Shown here one piece after another: positions 1-11,536 of a stretch of DNA of 64,000 bases. Position 1 is the stretch's first letter. Each line of letters opens with the position of its first letter. Position numbers and translations under genes: made by a program. Source of the DNA: Azolla caroliniana (lineage: Eukaryota > Polypodiophyta); assembly GCA_043228905.1 (NCBI GenBank), contig JBHGNT010000016.1, forward strand, positions 8,184,001 to 8,248,000. Direction: 5' to 3'. The notes under the pieces were generated by a model that was not told the origin of the DNA, searched no databases, and worked only from the letters and a program-made list of their open reading frames with translations.

Positions 1-660
1 ATGTGAGCCCTAGAGTGACAAAGTGGACAATGTGTCTGCATCGTGCATTCCAACGTTGAGCAATCACGATTTAAGCATGTTGTGCACTAGACCGCCTGCC
101 GGAATCTAACTTCCTCCTCTTTTGGCAATGCTCTCTGTAGTGCTCCCATGGACATTGTATTATTGTTTTGCACTTGGTCCATATCGAGTACCTGGTCGAT
201 AACTTGCGTTATGGTCTTGTCTTTGAAATCAAGCATTGCCAAAGTTGTCCTAAGTGGTTCTTTAAGGATCGTTTGGAATATCTCCTTCACATCCTCATGT
301 GATGGTGGTCTTGACAATTGTTTACACAAATTTTGGAATCAGATAACAACATGGGGAACTGTTTCATATGACTCTTGATACACGGTGTAGAATTGACACA
401 TCGACTCTCTTCGTGCTACCCGTCGTTGATAGTGTTTGATGAATTTTTCGCTTAATCACTCGAAGGAGTCGGACTCTCCTTGATCATGTCGGGAATACCA
501 ATTAGCAGCCTAGCCCTCCAACAACAAACCAAATCCAACAATTTTTTATGCATTTGCGTCGGCCTCTGATAATTCACTGAGAGACATGGTTCCCCTGCCA
601 TGTCATGAGGAATGCGCATAGGTGCGCCTTAGTAACCAGTTCATCATTGGAAGTTAGTTT
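1..660 (-). pseudogene. Ty3/gypsy-type gag remnant
   Basis: Reading the minus strand from about 660 down gives a retrotransposon gag (capsid-like) sequence. Recognisable blocks are ANWYSRHDQGESDSFE, EKFIKHYQRRV and PLRTTLAMLDFKDKTITQVI, followed by two cysteine clusters (CTTC...EC and CPLCHSRAH) that look like decayed zinc knuckles. In-frame stops (for example after LLLEG near 510 and after FRQAV at 87) show it is dead. The element runs off the left edge, so protease and polymerase cannot be checked. It is not the same gag family as G1/G2 further right. The Ty3-type call rests on gag style only. Confidence 0.6.
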
Positions 661-1774
661 GAAACAATAACATAGAATTGTACAATTATATCCACTTTAT
701 TTGATAGTGGGGAAATGTTGACAAAAAACAACTACAAAAAAGATCTCGTCATGGACCAAATCGGCGACAAAGATATAAAATAAAAAGGAGATAATAAGTA
801 ATTACAAAAAATACTTATTAACCAAGGAGTTTTACAAGAGAATTCGATGAACTGGACTCTTCACATAGGAAGGTTTACAACTGGTGGTGAACAAAATTGT
901 TCGACAAGAGTGTGAGGCTTCACTTTATTGGAATTATTAGTTAGGAATGACGAGCTTGATCTCACCACTCTGATGGTTGAGACCAACCCACGTGTTGCAC
1001 ATTCATGTGTTCCCCAATAAACTCAAGTAGAATCATCCTTAACGTCTTGACTACATGGCTCAAGTGTTAGTGCAATAGGCTTGTAGCCTGTAAGGCACAT
1101 GTTCTAGCCTCATGTCATGACCTCTTGAAATGGGTACCACCTCCAAATTCTTATGATGTCACTTATTTTTTTAGTGGATTAGGAAGGGTATGCCCTATGC
1201 AACCCACTTGGGAACCAACAGGAAATTTGACCGACACACCATAAAAAGTCGTAGAGTTCCATCAACAATATCCCCTTAAACCCCCAAGACCTACTACTCC
1301 AACACATACCCATAGGAGGGGGGTGGTCACAATGGGTTTCCTCCATATGGCTCCAAAAGGGAAACATGAAAGACTGGATGAAGTTTGATCAAAGGTGGTA
1401 ACTGGAGACAAAAAAACAACTTTATTAATTTGACCATTAATGCGAAAATGGTTGGGACACCGGAAGTCAAGTTTTGTGCATGGTCTCTTTGTTAGTAGAT
1501 CTTTATGGAGAAGCCAAAATAAATATCCAATCAAGAATGAAGGGGCATGTTCAAAATTTTGTTGGGCTTATTGAATTTGTCTAATTTAGATGTGCATCTC
1601 TTGTACTTGCTCCATCTCATCTAAGAAAGATTATGTAAGATGTAGGCCAAAGACTAAAAAGAAGGAATTTGTTTTGTAGAAGAATGAACAATATTATTAT
1701 AAGAAATCTCTACCATACAAAGCCAATTAATCTACTCATCATGTTGATAGGAGATAAAACAACGTAAGTATTGC
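661..1774. other. No gene recognised; AT-rich, retroelement-derived debris
   Basis: I see no supportable coding region. A block at about 765-866 (AAGGAGATAA..., ACCAAGGAGTTTTA...) is repeated imperfectly at about 3066-3167, beside the 3' end of the dehydrogenase gene. It may be a fragment of a decayed LTR. Confidence 0.4.
765..866. repeat. Imperfect ~100-bp direct repeat (partner at about 3066-3167)
   Basis: Both copies share ATGGACCAA/TTGGACCAA, then AAGGAGATAA, AACCAAGGAGTTTTA and GATGAA-GACTCTT in the same order and orientation. The homology does not clearly extend outward, so this may be a residue of an old LTR or MITE. Identity was judged by eye. Confidence 0.45.
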
Positions 1775-2400
1775 TCAAGTTTTGATTGGTTTGTTCAATT
1801 TGACCATTGCTTTATGGGTGATGCCCAGAGGATAACAATTTACATATCTACAAAAGTTTCGAGAGACATTTCCAAAAACTCGCGATGAATTGCAGACCAC
1901 AATCACTAACAATAGTACATGGTAGACCATGAAGGCAAAAAACTTCTCGAAGTAGGGGTGGGATTGTAGACCATGAGCAATCATAACCTCCATGCTTTGG
2001 TAATCGTGTGATCTTAACCTTGTCGAATACATCGGCAAACTCTTGATATCTCTCTAGCATAAGAAATATTGCGAAGACCAATCAATCTTTGGGTTCAACC
2101 ATTCAAATTAAGATGATTGGTGCATGGGGACTAGAAATTACACTACAAGATATTACGTACGGAGTCTCCTTGACTTGTACCTCCAAAGGTAGTGTATAAA
2201 CTCTTACAAAACTTAAGGAGAGTTCATGCCCAACCACAACCTCCATGGCTACTATGTGTTCTAAGGCCAAAGTTGGAATTTGGGAGGTTTGAGCAAACTC
2301 ACGATCCATGATGATTGGTAATCCCATGATGATCGATGCATGGGGGGTAGAAATTAGACTAAATGAAATTATGTAATGAGAAAACCATTCCAATGTAGGA
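1775..2400 (-). pseudogene. Scrambled Ty3/gypsy pol fragments
   Basis: Three short pieces on the minus strand match parts of the G1/G2-type polyprotein. 2393-2103 resembles the region after the protease active site (ISSPHAPIIL, cf. the G2 form ISIPEHPIV). About 2060-1980 reads YQEFADVFDKVK...HGGYDC, as at the start of the reverse transcriptase. About 1960-1848 reads HGLPCTIVSDCGLQFIASFW, as in the integrase core, with the expected SDRG changed to SDCG. Frames shift between the pieces and most of the polymerase is missing, so this is an old, internally deleted copy. Confidence 0.65.
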
Positions 2401-3184
2401 CCAATTAATAATGTTCCAATAAGACCGACATATGTTTCTTCAGTACGATATGCATACGGATGTAGTTGACGGATTAAATGTATATAATTTAGAAATCCGC
2501 ATAATTTAGATCGATTACTATCAAATGATGCATGTCATTTAATTTTAGAACTTCAAAGAGTTGCTAGTGGATCTTGAGAAACGGAAACTTCCCTAAGTTG
2601 ATGATTCTCAACTTGTAGCTCGATGACCATTTGCCCGATTTGTCAATATGTTGCCTCGGTAATTTTAAGTATCATGTTTAATGTGCATTCCCTCATGTTG
2701 ATTTATAACCAGCCTATAATGGGTGAGTTGACAATCAAAGCCCCGGTGAATAATGGTCATAACTATAATGGTTCTCTCGAAGAGGCGAAGGATATAATTG
2801 GAATGGTTGATTCCTAATGAATAGGTTCTAATTTTCATTGTTCAAGACGGGCAGTAATACTAAAATACAAGCTCTTCTTATGGCAACCACCACTGGACGT
2901 TGTTGTTTAGAAGTCAAAACATAAATAATAAATTGAATCAAATATAATAATAATAATAATAAGAGCATACCTAAGTGGTGAAGACTATTGATAATAAGGA
3001 AGATGTAGAGTCCGAATCTTGTTAGATTCCCATTCAAACTATCATTGGACCAATCCGAGAAGGAAAGACAAACATATAAATTAGAAAAGGAGATAAGAAG
3101 TAAATAAGGGAAATATTATATTAACCAAGGAGTTTTATTACAGAATTTGATGAAGGGGACTCTTGAAATGTAATGACTCAATTA
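2401..3184. other. Intergenic, no gene recognised
   Basis: AT-rich sequence with a short ATA/TAA run near 2945-2962 and the second copy of the ~100-bp direct repeat at about 3066-3167. The right end probably includes the 3' untranslated region of the minus-strand dehydrogenase gene. No poly(A) signal was assigned. Confidence 0.4.
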
Positions 3185-4716
3185 TCAAAGAGAAGACCAA
3201 AATGGCAGTCCAGGAATCGAATAACCACCATCAACGATAAAAATGTTACCAGTGATGTACGATGAAGAATCGCTTGCAAGAAACACTACCAAAGATGTTA
3301 AATCTGGATTTACATGCCCCCACCTTTGTAAAGGTACCAGCTTTTGTGCAGCCTCATGTATCCAAGCCTTTGCAAACAGCCCTTCAGTAAGCTGGGATTT
3401 GAATATTCCCGCTGCGATCGCATTGACACGGATACTGAACTTTCCGAGTTCTATTGCCATTACCTACACAATAAACATAGGTGTGTGTTTTTGCAAATGA
3501 CAATGCCTTATCAAATCTTAGCTAATCTAACACCACATCCTCATTCCATTTCATAGATAAACACAAAAGTCTTGATTTCATATGATAGAAAAGGGTAAGA
3601 TATTACACTATATGCACACCTTTGTCAGTTGATTCACAGCTGCCTTAGAAGGCGCATAGGCAGAATGTCCCACAAAGAGACCACGCTCGAGACCTGATAT
3701 CGAGGATATATTGATGATCGATCCAGCTATGTTTGCTGAACGCATGCGTTTGCCGATCGCCTTGCTCATTAACCACAACCCTCGTAAATTTGTGTTCATT
3801 ACTTTGTTCCATTCATCCCCATCCAAGTTAAGCGACAACTTCACCTCGCCTAAGGAAAGCACACGTGAGACGATCATCTTTGCGTCTTAGGTTCAGACAC
3901 TAATTTGCACTGATGGGAAGGAGCAGTTCAGTTCCATGTACGCTATTAAAATTTTACAGAGATAAGAATGAAGCAACCATGGTGTTCCAGAAGATCTTTC
4001 TTTAGGAGTTCTACGGTATTCTCTTTTTGAACCTACTGCCAATCCAATATCCTTATGTCCTTCCATATGATTGGGGAGCATGATTCAGATGCCCAACTAT
4101 ATGATTGATCACTTATTGAGATTTTGAGTGCTACCCAATATTATGGAAAAGAACATGTCATGGATAAGTTAGGAAGACACTTTGAATCTTCCCGGACTCT
4201 TGATCTTACATATCCATCTGTTACACTAACACCCCGAAACCTTATCAAATTCCAGGTATGTGTATGCATATATGATAGTTACATATACATTACCCTTTTT
4301 CTGGGCATGACCGATTATGGTGGGAAAGCCAAATGAAGAACAGCAGGCAGAGACGATGGCCTACCTACTAGGCCGGCATTGTTGATAAGGATATCGATCC
4401 GTCCAAAGGCATCCCAAGCTTTTTGGACTGCAGCATCGAGAAGCGACTCCTCTGAAGCGCTCACATCGAGCTCGATCAGGGCATGGTAAGGCCTACCTGC
4501 TATTTCTTCTTCTTCTTCTTCTTCTAGTTTTGGTTGTTCTAGTTGTTGCAGGAGGTCCCTGAGGAGGTTTGTTCTGCGTGCAGCGGCTACGACATGGCAT
4601 CCGTGGGAGGCGAGGCTGAGGCAGAAGTGTCTGCCCAGGCCAGAGGACGCCCCACTGACCATCACCACCTTCCCCTTTAACCCCTTCATCTCCATCTCCA
4701 TCTGCTTCTGCTTCAA
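3185..4716 (-). CDS. Short-chain dehydrogenase/reductase (SDR), three exons
   Basis: Predicted NAD(P)-dependent oxidoreductase of the classical SDR family, closest in style to plant FabG-like SDRs of about 280 residues. Exons on the minus strand: 4716-4365, 3849-3620, 3463-3185. Introns have GT...AG ends with phases 1 and 0; the joined frame is open for 286 residues. Visible motifs are the cofactor loop GASSGLG (residues 22-28), NNAG (112-115), Asn138, Ser169 and the catalytic YAPSK (Tyr182, Lys186). All catalytic tetrad positions are present, so the enzyme is probably active. The substrate cannot be told from sequence. A (TTC)n run makes a seven-Glu stretch in exon 1, probably in a surface loop. 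The C-terminus ...FWSSL ends in SSL, which resembles a weak peroxisomal signal, but relatives share this ending, so location is open. An upstream Met is not in frame, so 4716 is the likely start. Confidence 0.9.
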
Positions 4717-4850
4717 TCACAAAATGAAGAGAGATTCTAGCCAGAGGAACAGAAGCGAGTAAGCCCGAATTCGAACCCAAGACCTAGGACTAATAGCATA
4801 ACAGTTTATTACTAGGCTAAAGTAACTATGGTTAAGAAAGATTGATCTTC

Positions 4851-4896
4851 ATATATATATATATATAGATATATAGATAGATAGATAGATATAGAG
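4851..4896. repeat. (TA)n / (GATA)n microsatellite
   Basis: Alternating TA followed by TAGA/GATA units. It abuts the 3' end of the minus-strand LINE L5. The same kind of repeat abuts the 3' end of L4, so it is probably the LINE's simple-repeat tail. Confidence 0.8.
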
Positions 4897-6235
4897 GGAG
4901 GGACGGATTTTATTATGGTCTTCTAGAGCTCAAATATGACCAAAAATATTACATCTCCACGTAATACATTTGTTCTAGAGCGTAGGGACTTTCGATATTT
5001 AAAATACTTTACCAATGAATATTGCAATCAAGCGTGCACACATTGTGACAATGAGAGAAGTTCGTACATCGATTGGGTTTGGCCGAACATGTGTGGAAAG
5101 CATAGTCGAATGTGGTCAATGGTACAACATTGTATCATAGTGTGATACTCAGAAGCTCATTGATTGCTCTCATCTCTTGTACACCAACGCCTTGTCTCAC
5201 ATCACAGTGCATGCGAATGAAGTCGCATGGAAGCAGTGATTCAGATGTAAGACAACAAGATGGGCTCTAACATGTATCAACGTGTGTTGTTTCCGTACTC
5301 CGCGAATAATAGGGTTTTGTAGTTAGGTGCAACTTCTCATAAATTTAGGAAATTGCAAGCATATATTCACTTGGCACCCCGAATTCATTCGCCTCCAAAG
5401 CTTTCTTGAAGTCTACAAAGCAACAATAGACTTTCCTTCATTAATACTTAGAGTGTGACAAGGTGATTGATGGTGTTATGTGTTTTCGAAAGCCAACTTG
5501 TCCATTGTCATGGACAAGTATAATAGAGTAGAGTAAACACAAGACTAAAAAACAAGAGAGAGGAAAAGAACAAGAACTCAACTTATAGAATCTATAACTA
5601 GTGTTGTTCACCTTGATTAGAATCAAGGTGCACCTGAGTATTTATACCAGAAGGTAGGACTATGTAAGCCAGCTAGAAATAGAGAATGCATGAGGATGCA
5701 CGCAATAGAGAATGCACGAGGATGCATGCAATAGAGAATGCATGAGAATGTGTGCAAGCTAGAAATGAGGATGCATGTAAGCTAGGAACTTCCAATGTTC
5801 AATCTACACTACATGAAGTTATAGATTTATAAGGATGTATATGTAGCTCAATTGGTAGGGTTGCCCAATAGAGACAATGAGGTCTTGTGTTCAATCCCTT
5901 CCTTCCTCTGTGGCATATGTCTATGACATCTGTAAGTTGTCTTACCATTTTTTCAACTCATACACTTATCTTTGATTCTATTATACATGCAAATAATTAT
6001 CATTAGCAAGCCAACCATGATAGTTCGGTAGTTGTTTATAATATAATTTATATCTCTGCCTTTATGTAAAGGTTTGATACAATTTGTAGTCAAATCGTAG
6101 GGCATGACATGTTGCAATGCATGATTAGACATATGACTTATCCATGCATGCGCTTCCTTTCTTGTTTATTTGAGCATTAATACATTAAAGATCTCTTGCC
6201 TTTCAAGGGACCAATTTCTTAAATCATATCAATAT
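4897..6235 (-). mobile_element. LINE L5: truncated, internally deleted copy of the L4 family
   Basis: 4897-5335 matches the C-terminal end of L4 (57375-57830), including the sequences around ACATTGTGACAATGAGAGAA and AAGCATAGTCGAATGTGG. 5336-5503 and 5950-6235 match the L4 reverse transcriptase N-terminal region (about 58850-59370). The equivalent of L4 57835-58848 is missing, and a ~445-bp insertion interrupts it at about 5504-5948. The 5' end stops near 6235. It has no usable reading frame. Confidence 0.75.
5504..5948. mobile_element. Insertion inside L5 with short tandem repeats and a SINE-like end
   Basis: This block separates L5 sequences that are contiguous in L4 (CTTGTCCAT versus CTTACC...TTTTTCAA). 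It contains three to four imperfect units of ATAGAGAATGCATGAGGATG at about 5680-5760 and an inverted motif CACCTTGATT/AATCAAGGTG at about 5611-5632. At its right end (about 5838-5915) is a tRNA-like segment: TGTAGCTCAATTGGTAGGG as A box and TGTTCAATCCC as B box, matching the 5' half of the SINE at 60319. It may be a composite of an LTR fragment and a SINE fragment. Confidence 0.55.
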
Positions 6236-6319
6236 AAGAGATAGGGGTACAATAGGAAACTTAGAGGCAATGACCTCTAACTTTATACCTTTGCCAACCG
6301 GCGGTTACAATAGAAAAGG

Positions 6320-6370
<51 letters not shown>

Positions 6371-6535
6371 AACCTCTGTACAACAATAATAACAATGATA
6401 ACAACACAATCAAGTGATTTCCCTAAGTCATATTTATACTTATATGACTTTAGGACTATTTACAAATATAGCCATGATAGGCACACTAGAAACATATTTA
6501 CAGATATGTCCCTGGATCTAGTTCCCAATTACCTC
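6236..6535. other. Possible LTR remnant with a long (CT)n run
   Basis: No coding signal. It contains a (CT)n microsatellite at about 6322-6366 and, on the minus strand, an AT-rich TATAAATATGACTT stretch near 6430. It directly follows the truncated RNase H end of copia fragment C3, so it may be part of that element's 3' LTR, but no second copy is in the window to confirm this. Confidence 0.35.
6322..6366. repeat. (CT)n microsatellite
   Basis: About 22 uninterrupted CT units. Similar CT/GA runs lie inside the G-family LTRs and next to the SINEs in this window. Confidence 0.9.
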
Positions 6536-8941
6536 TTTACCGGTTTCTACAGCCGCCATGTACTCCGCTTCCGTTGTTGATAGTGCAACGGATTTCTGCA
6601 CCCTCGACTACCACGATACGGCTCCCCTTGCATATGTCATGACATATCTGGACGTGGACTGGGTGGTATCTACATCAACTGACATGTCTGAATCCGTGAA
6701 TCCTTCAAGTTGTGGTTTACCTAAGCTGAATCGGAGGCACATACTTGAGGTGCCTTTCAAGTACTGGAGTATCCACTTGACCGCGTTCCATTGTTCTCTT
6801 CCTGGATTGCTCATGAACCGGCTGACCACTCCAACAACATATTTGATATCCGGTTGGGTACACACCATTGCGTACATCAAGCTTCCAACTACGGAGGCAT
6901 ACGGTATCTGCATCATTTTTGACTTCTCTGCCTTTGTCTTCCAGCTCTGATTTCCAGGCAGATTGCAATTTGCCAGAAGTGTCGATCCGACCGGCTTCGC
7001 ATTGAACCGTTGGAGCACCTTCGTCACGTACCTCTCTTGTGACATCCATAATAGCTTCTTCATCCGGTCCCAGACTATGTGCATCCCCAATATTTGTCTT
7101 GCCGAACCCAAATCTTTCATTGAGAAGGTTTGGTTCAAGGCCTTCTTCAGATTCCCGATTTTGATTCGATCACTGTCCGACGATCAACATGTCATCCACA
7201 TACAGAAGTAGTATCATGAAGTCTCCTCCGTCAAACTTCTTTACAAATACGTAGTGGTCGGCCTGCATCTTGTGGTATCCTTGGTCGGTCACGAAGGAGT
7301 CGAACTTTCGGTACCATTACCGGGGAGCTTGCTTCAGTCCTTACAAGCTCTTCTTCAACCGGCACACCAGGTTCTCCTTTCCTTTCTTGACAAATCCTTT
7401 TGGTTGCTGCATTTAGATCTCTTCTTTGAGGTCGCCATGCAGGAACATCGTCTTGACTTCTAGATGCTCTACCTCGAGGTCCATGCTTGCCGCTATGCTC
7501 AACATAGTCCGAATGGACATCATCTTGACTACCAGGGCCAAGATCTCGTTGAAATCCACTCCTTTCTTCTGTTGAAACCCCTTCACCACGATCCGGGCTT
7601 TGTATCTTGGTGGATTTCCGGCGTCTCCCGGTTTCAGCTTGTACACCCACTTGTTCAATAGCTCCGTCAATTCATATGTGTGGTTCTCATGCAGGGAATC
7701 CATTTCGTCTTGCATGGCACTTAACCACTTGCGGTTGTGGGTGTCTTTCTTTGCTTCTTCGAAGCTTTCCAGCTCCCCCTCGTCGGTCAGCAACACATGC
7801 TCTTCATCCAAAAATCTCCGGGGGGCTCTTCTCTCCATGAGAGGATATCATCTTCCATGGTTTTCGACCACCAGTTCCTCGGTTTGCTCTTCATTTGAAT
7901 CCGATTCAGGGTCTTGTCCAGTTCAGTGTCAAAATCTTCTTCTTCAGTCAATTCGGTTTCTTGTCCGACTCCGGCTGGTTCTTCGAGTGTCATCTGGCTT
8001 CCGGCTGGATGGGTCCTTGCATCTTCTAACCGATCTCTGTCGATCAACCTAGAGTTCGCTATCTTCTTCTCTGACTCCTAGTTGGCAATGGTCTTGTCTT
8101 CCATGAAGACTATGTCATGACTCCGGAAGACCTTCTTGTCGACCAAGTTCCACACTCAGTACCCGAACTTGTCATCTCCGTATCCAAGGAATATGCATGG
8201 CCAGGACTTCGGATCCAGTTTCGCTCTCTTGTCCTTTGCAACATGCACGTAAGCGAACACCTTTAGATGCTGATAAGACACGTCTTTACCAATCCATACT
8301 CTCTGTGGTGTGTCTCCTTCCAAGGGTGTTGAGGATGATCTGTTTATCACATATAGGTCATTGTCATCAGCGCCTCAACCCAAAACGTCTTGGGTAACTT
8401 TGCATGTGCTAGCATGCTCCGGACTCTCTCCATTATTGTCCGGTTCATTCTCTCGCCCAGCCCGTTCAGTTCCAGTGCCTTCGGTATGGTGAATTCGAGC
8501 CGGATTCCCTTCAACCGACAGTACTCCTCGAACTTCCCCCAGTATTCTCCTTCGTTGTCTACTCGAACCGCCTTCAGCTTCCAGCCAGTCTCCCTTTCCA
8601 CTCTCGCATGGAAGTCCTTGAAGACGGATAGTAACTGGTCCTTCGTCTTTAGCGGTGAGACCCATAGCTTCCGGTTGTGGTCGTCTATGAGCGTCCCCAA
8701 GTACTATGATCCGGCATGTGACTTCGTGTCCACTTGGCATACATCGGTATGCACAAGCTCCAACGGTGCATTCCGTCTCATCGGTGGTCTTCATTGGAAC
8801 GAAGTTCGGTTTTGCTTGCCAGCCAAGCAATCAGTGCACTTCTCATGTTGCACGTCTTTTACCTCCGAAATGAGGTTATCTTCGGCTAGTCTTTGTTATG
8901 AAGGCGCTCCGGCTCTTCTTAATGCACAATGGATCGTGAAG
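6536..8941 (-). pseudogene. Ty1/copia C3 pol fragment (integrase to RNase H)
   Basis: Minus-strand polyprotein remnant. In order it shows an integrase zinc-binding tail (CTDCLAGKQN, ~8850), the integrase core (GTLIDDHNRKLWVSPLKTKD at ~8700; VRVDNEGEY; ~8470 NGLGERMNRT), the reverse transcriptase start (7838-7413), the catalytic YVDDM at about 7190-7203, and the RNase H region with TEAEYMAA near 6560. Gag and protease are absent because copia C1 inserted at 8941/8942. Frames change several times (for example near 7413 and 7231), so it is inactive. Codon use is GC-richer than in C2, which suggests a different copia lineage. Confidence 0.85.
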
Positions 8942-9226
8942 TGTTGGATCGTTTAGTGTGCTCAAGATAGAAAAGGAAGGAGAAAGGAGACTTACCTCTG
9001 TAGCAACCCAAAAGCTTCTATTTCATTACGTGCAGAGAGAACCTCTCTCCTCAGTCTTCTCCTACATCTCACTCTTACTTTTCACCTAAGTATATAAGTG
9101 ACTTACATATTCATAGCTAAATAGTTGTTTTTTATGTCCACTAGTAGCTAATTTCCTAATAGCTACTATAAAAGATCTTATTTCCCAATAAGCATCACAT
9201 CCTTTTGTTGAGCTTGTTTCTTAACA
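8942..9226 (-). repeat. Copia C1 3' LTR
   Basis: Bounded by TGTT...AACA on the plus strand, 285 bp. It directly follows a polypurine tract (minus strand GAGGGGGAGTG at about 9227-9237), as expected for a 3' LTR. The other LTR is not in the window, so no target duplication can be tested. Confidence 0.65.
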
Positions 9227-9657
9227 CTCCCCCTCAAGCTCAACTTAGCCTTTCTTGAGGTCATCTTCAATCTTCTTTTCTTCATGCTTTTCAGCTATCA
9301 TACCAATGCTTATAACTCCCATCATGTCCCGAAACTGTGTATGTTTTTCTATGCTCAGTCTCTTTGTAAGAATATCAGCCACTTGTTGATTTGTGCTTAC
9401 ATACAATAGATCCACATCTCCATCAATCACTTTTTCTCTAACAAAATGATAATGCACTTCAATGTGCTTTGTTCTTGCATGGAACACTGAGTTTTTGTCG
9501 AGCTGAATGTTGCTCATATTGTCACACCAAATGATGTGACTGCACCATCTATATACTCTCCCAAATCAGCAAGCAATCTTTTGATCCATACCTCTTCAAG
9601 TTAAGTGGCTATTGCAACTCCTCTATATTCAACTTCAGTACTTGATAATGCAATAGT
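9227..9657 (-). pseudogene. Copia C1 RNase H C-terminal fragment
   Basis: Minus strand encodes LSSTEVEYRG (~9640) and then the highly conserved copia RNase H end MSNIQLDKNSVFHARTKHIE...VSTNQQVADILTK (9517-9245). A stop (TAACTTGAAG, about 9600) and a frame change near 9540 break it. The rest of C1 should continue to the right of G1, but what lies there (22004 on) is a different copia copy, C2. Confidence 0.8.
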
Positions 9658-9671
9658 TGTCATGATATGAC

Positions 9672-9728
9672 AATATTCGAACCCATGACCTTATGTTGCA
9701 TGGGTCGAGCCCTTGCCATTAGACTATA
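9672..9728 (-). other. Antisense tRNA-like (Pol III A/B box) module in the G1 LTR
   Basis: On the minus strand TAGTCTAATGGCAAGG resembles a Pol III A box, and 27-35 bases further GGGTTCGAATA resembles a B box. The same module is at the same LTR position in both G2 LTRs and also inside G1's RNase H region (19918-20008). No full tRNA cloverleaf is evident, so this is tRNA-like rather than a tRNA gene. Confidence 0.6.
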
Positions 9729-9842
9729 TATTGTAATACGAAAGATATCATTTTCATTTATTATTTCACTATAGAAAATTGATGTATTTTTCCAAATTTC
9801 TCTGGAACATTCCAGAAACTTCAGGAGTACTCCTGAAAACAC

Positions 9843-9887
9843 TATAAAAGGAGACACAAGGCATTATTTCAAACCAAATTGGTTCAA
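9843..9887 (+). promoter_or_regulatory. G1 LTR TATA box and predicted transcript 5' end
   Basis: TATAAAAG at 9843. Thirty-three bases downstream begins AAATTGGTTCAA (9876-9887), the second half of a short palindrome. The spacing suits a plant transcription start, and the same spacing occurs in G2. In G2 this sequence is complementary to the region just inside the LTR, as in self-primed elements. In G1 the inner sequence (10110-10125, GTTTGATCGATTTTCC) has diverged and fits the 3' LTR version (AAATCGATTCAA) better. Confidence 0.6.
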
Positions 9888-10812
9888 TGCTAGTCTTAAG
9901 CCTCACAACTATTCTTGTACTTACTCTTAATATAATATATCTTTTGTTATCGTCACTCTCTCTCTCTCTCTCTCTCTCGATCTAGACCCCTCTCTTTCTC
10001 TCTCTCTCTCTGTCCTTCTCTAGTGAGTTCTACACCCTTTTCTCTCTGTTAGTACTAATTCACATTTTTTAGTACTAATTCCATCTTTGTCTTAGTATTG
10101 TTCTTGACAGTTTGATCGATTTTCCTCAGCCTCTTACCCCTCCTTCCTTTCATACTAATCCTCTTATCCTCCCTAGTAAAATGACAACTGTTAGCGCTTA
10201 GGAATACCAATCTGTTTTCTCGGAGCTTCAGTGCTTAAAAGAGAAGTTTGTAGCACTAGGGCAAGAAAATCACGGTCTATTGGGGGATCTTCAACAAATA
10301 ACTTTAGAAAAACAACAACACGGGGAGCTGACGTTACGTGTACAAAAACTTGAAGCGACTATTGTATCACTACAACAACAAGGATCAAGCGCTCAAGGGA
10401 CTCACAAAGAACCCAAGATCAGACTTCCTATGAAATTTGATGGGACTCGATCACAGTTTAGAGGTTTTCTTAATCAGGTATGCTTAGTGATTCAAATGCA
10501 TCCTTCTCGATATCCCACTGATGCATCATGAGTGGGACTAGTAGGCATGCTACTTAGTGGCACGACTTTGGCATGGTTCGCCCCTTGTTAGAAAAAAACT
10601 CTCCCTTGTTAAACAAATTCGAAGAGTTCATTAGCGAGTTTAAAGCCTGTTTTGGAGATACCGATAGTGTTAGGATGGCAATCAACAAAATCCGAAAATT
10701 GCGCCTAGGTGAGTGGCTGGCCTTGGCTTATGCTGTGGATTTTCGTCTTCTCACCACCGATATTCCCTGGGATGACCAGAAATTAATGGAGCCATTTCGT
10801 TTTGGCCTACGT

Positions 10813-11463
10813 TGTTGCGTTATTACGCGCGTGCGTGTAGAACGAGGCGAGACCATGGGGGTCTTGGACCGAGGAACAAGAGAGCAGGAGGGGAGCAAGA
10901 AAGACAACGGTCGTGCTTCGCACACACACAAATACACAGAAACTGCAACCGATTGAAACAAGATGAATGTGTGTATGTATATATATATATATCAGATGAA
11001 AGGGGTTACAACCGGCGGGCCGGTGAGCGACAAGCTCTGACGCCTACACGCACACACGCGCGAGATGGAGACTCTGCCGGAAGCACTCGGGCGTTCCGTG
11101 GAGCAAAGTCAGCCTCCTGAAAACTTGCACAACACAAATACAAAGAAAGACGGAGGAGAAGAGCTTGATCCCAGTCCAACAACACTTTGTCCTCAACCAA
11201 AGCGATTTTACGATTCCTCTCCCTCTCTTTTATAGCCCAAGGAGGGAGGCCGTTACAACCTGTTACATCATCTTTATTCTCTGTCCTTTCAGACAGAGAT
11301 ATGCCTCAATTTCCTACCTATCAAATCTGTGTGACCTAGGATATTCACATCAGTCGACTTGTAGCTAAATATGTACATTACAACAAAACTTGTGCACTCG
11401 TGTAAGGGCCGGTTCGCCCACATTATTCTCCGATTCCGCCTAGGGACGGTTTTCTCCATGACA
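10813..11463 (-). repeat. N1 3' LTR
   Basis: 651 bp, plus-strand ends TGTTGCG...CATGACA. It matches 17199-17851 along its whole length with scattered substitutions. A polypurine tract lies just inside (plus-strand TCCGCCCCCACCTA at 11464-11477), confirming minus orientation. A (TA)n run lies at about 10978-10992 and a TATA-like CTATAAAAGAGAGG (minus) near 11230. Confidence 0.85.
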
Positions 11464-11477
11464 TCCGCCCCCACCTA
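11464..11477 (-). other. N1 polypurine tract
   Basis: Minus strand TAGGTGGGGGCGGA immediately before the 3' LTR: the expected primer site for plus-strand DNA synthesis. Confidence 0.7.
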
Positions 11478-11536
11478 ACTGCACATCCACTAGTATGCGC
11501 CAAAATAGACTCTTGCCGGAGAAGACCGGCCCACGC

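Larger units (their letters stand above)
9658..10109 (+). repeat. G1 5' LTR
   Basis: 452 bp, TGTCATGATATG...CTTGACA. It matches the G2 LTRs in reverse orientation. It contains a TATA box (9843), a GA/CT microsatellite downstream, several AGTACTAATT-type repeats near the end (about 10051-10080), and an antisense tRNA-like segment near its start. Confidence 0.85.

Noticed and set aside
5680-5790. Repeats resembling a CRISPR array
   Set aside because: Units are imperfect, nearly contiguous and lack regular spacers; the sequence is eukaryotic.
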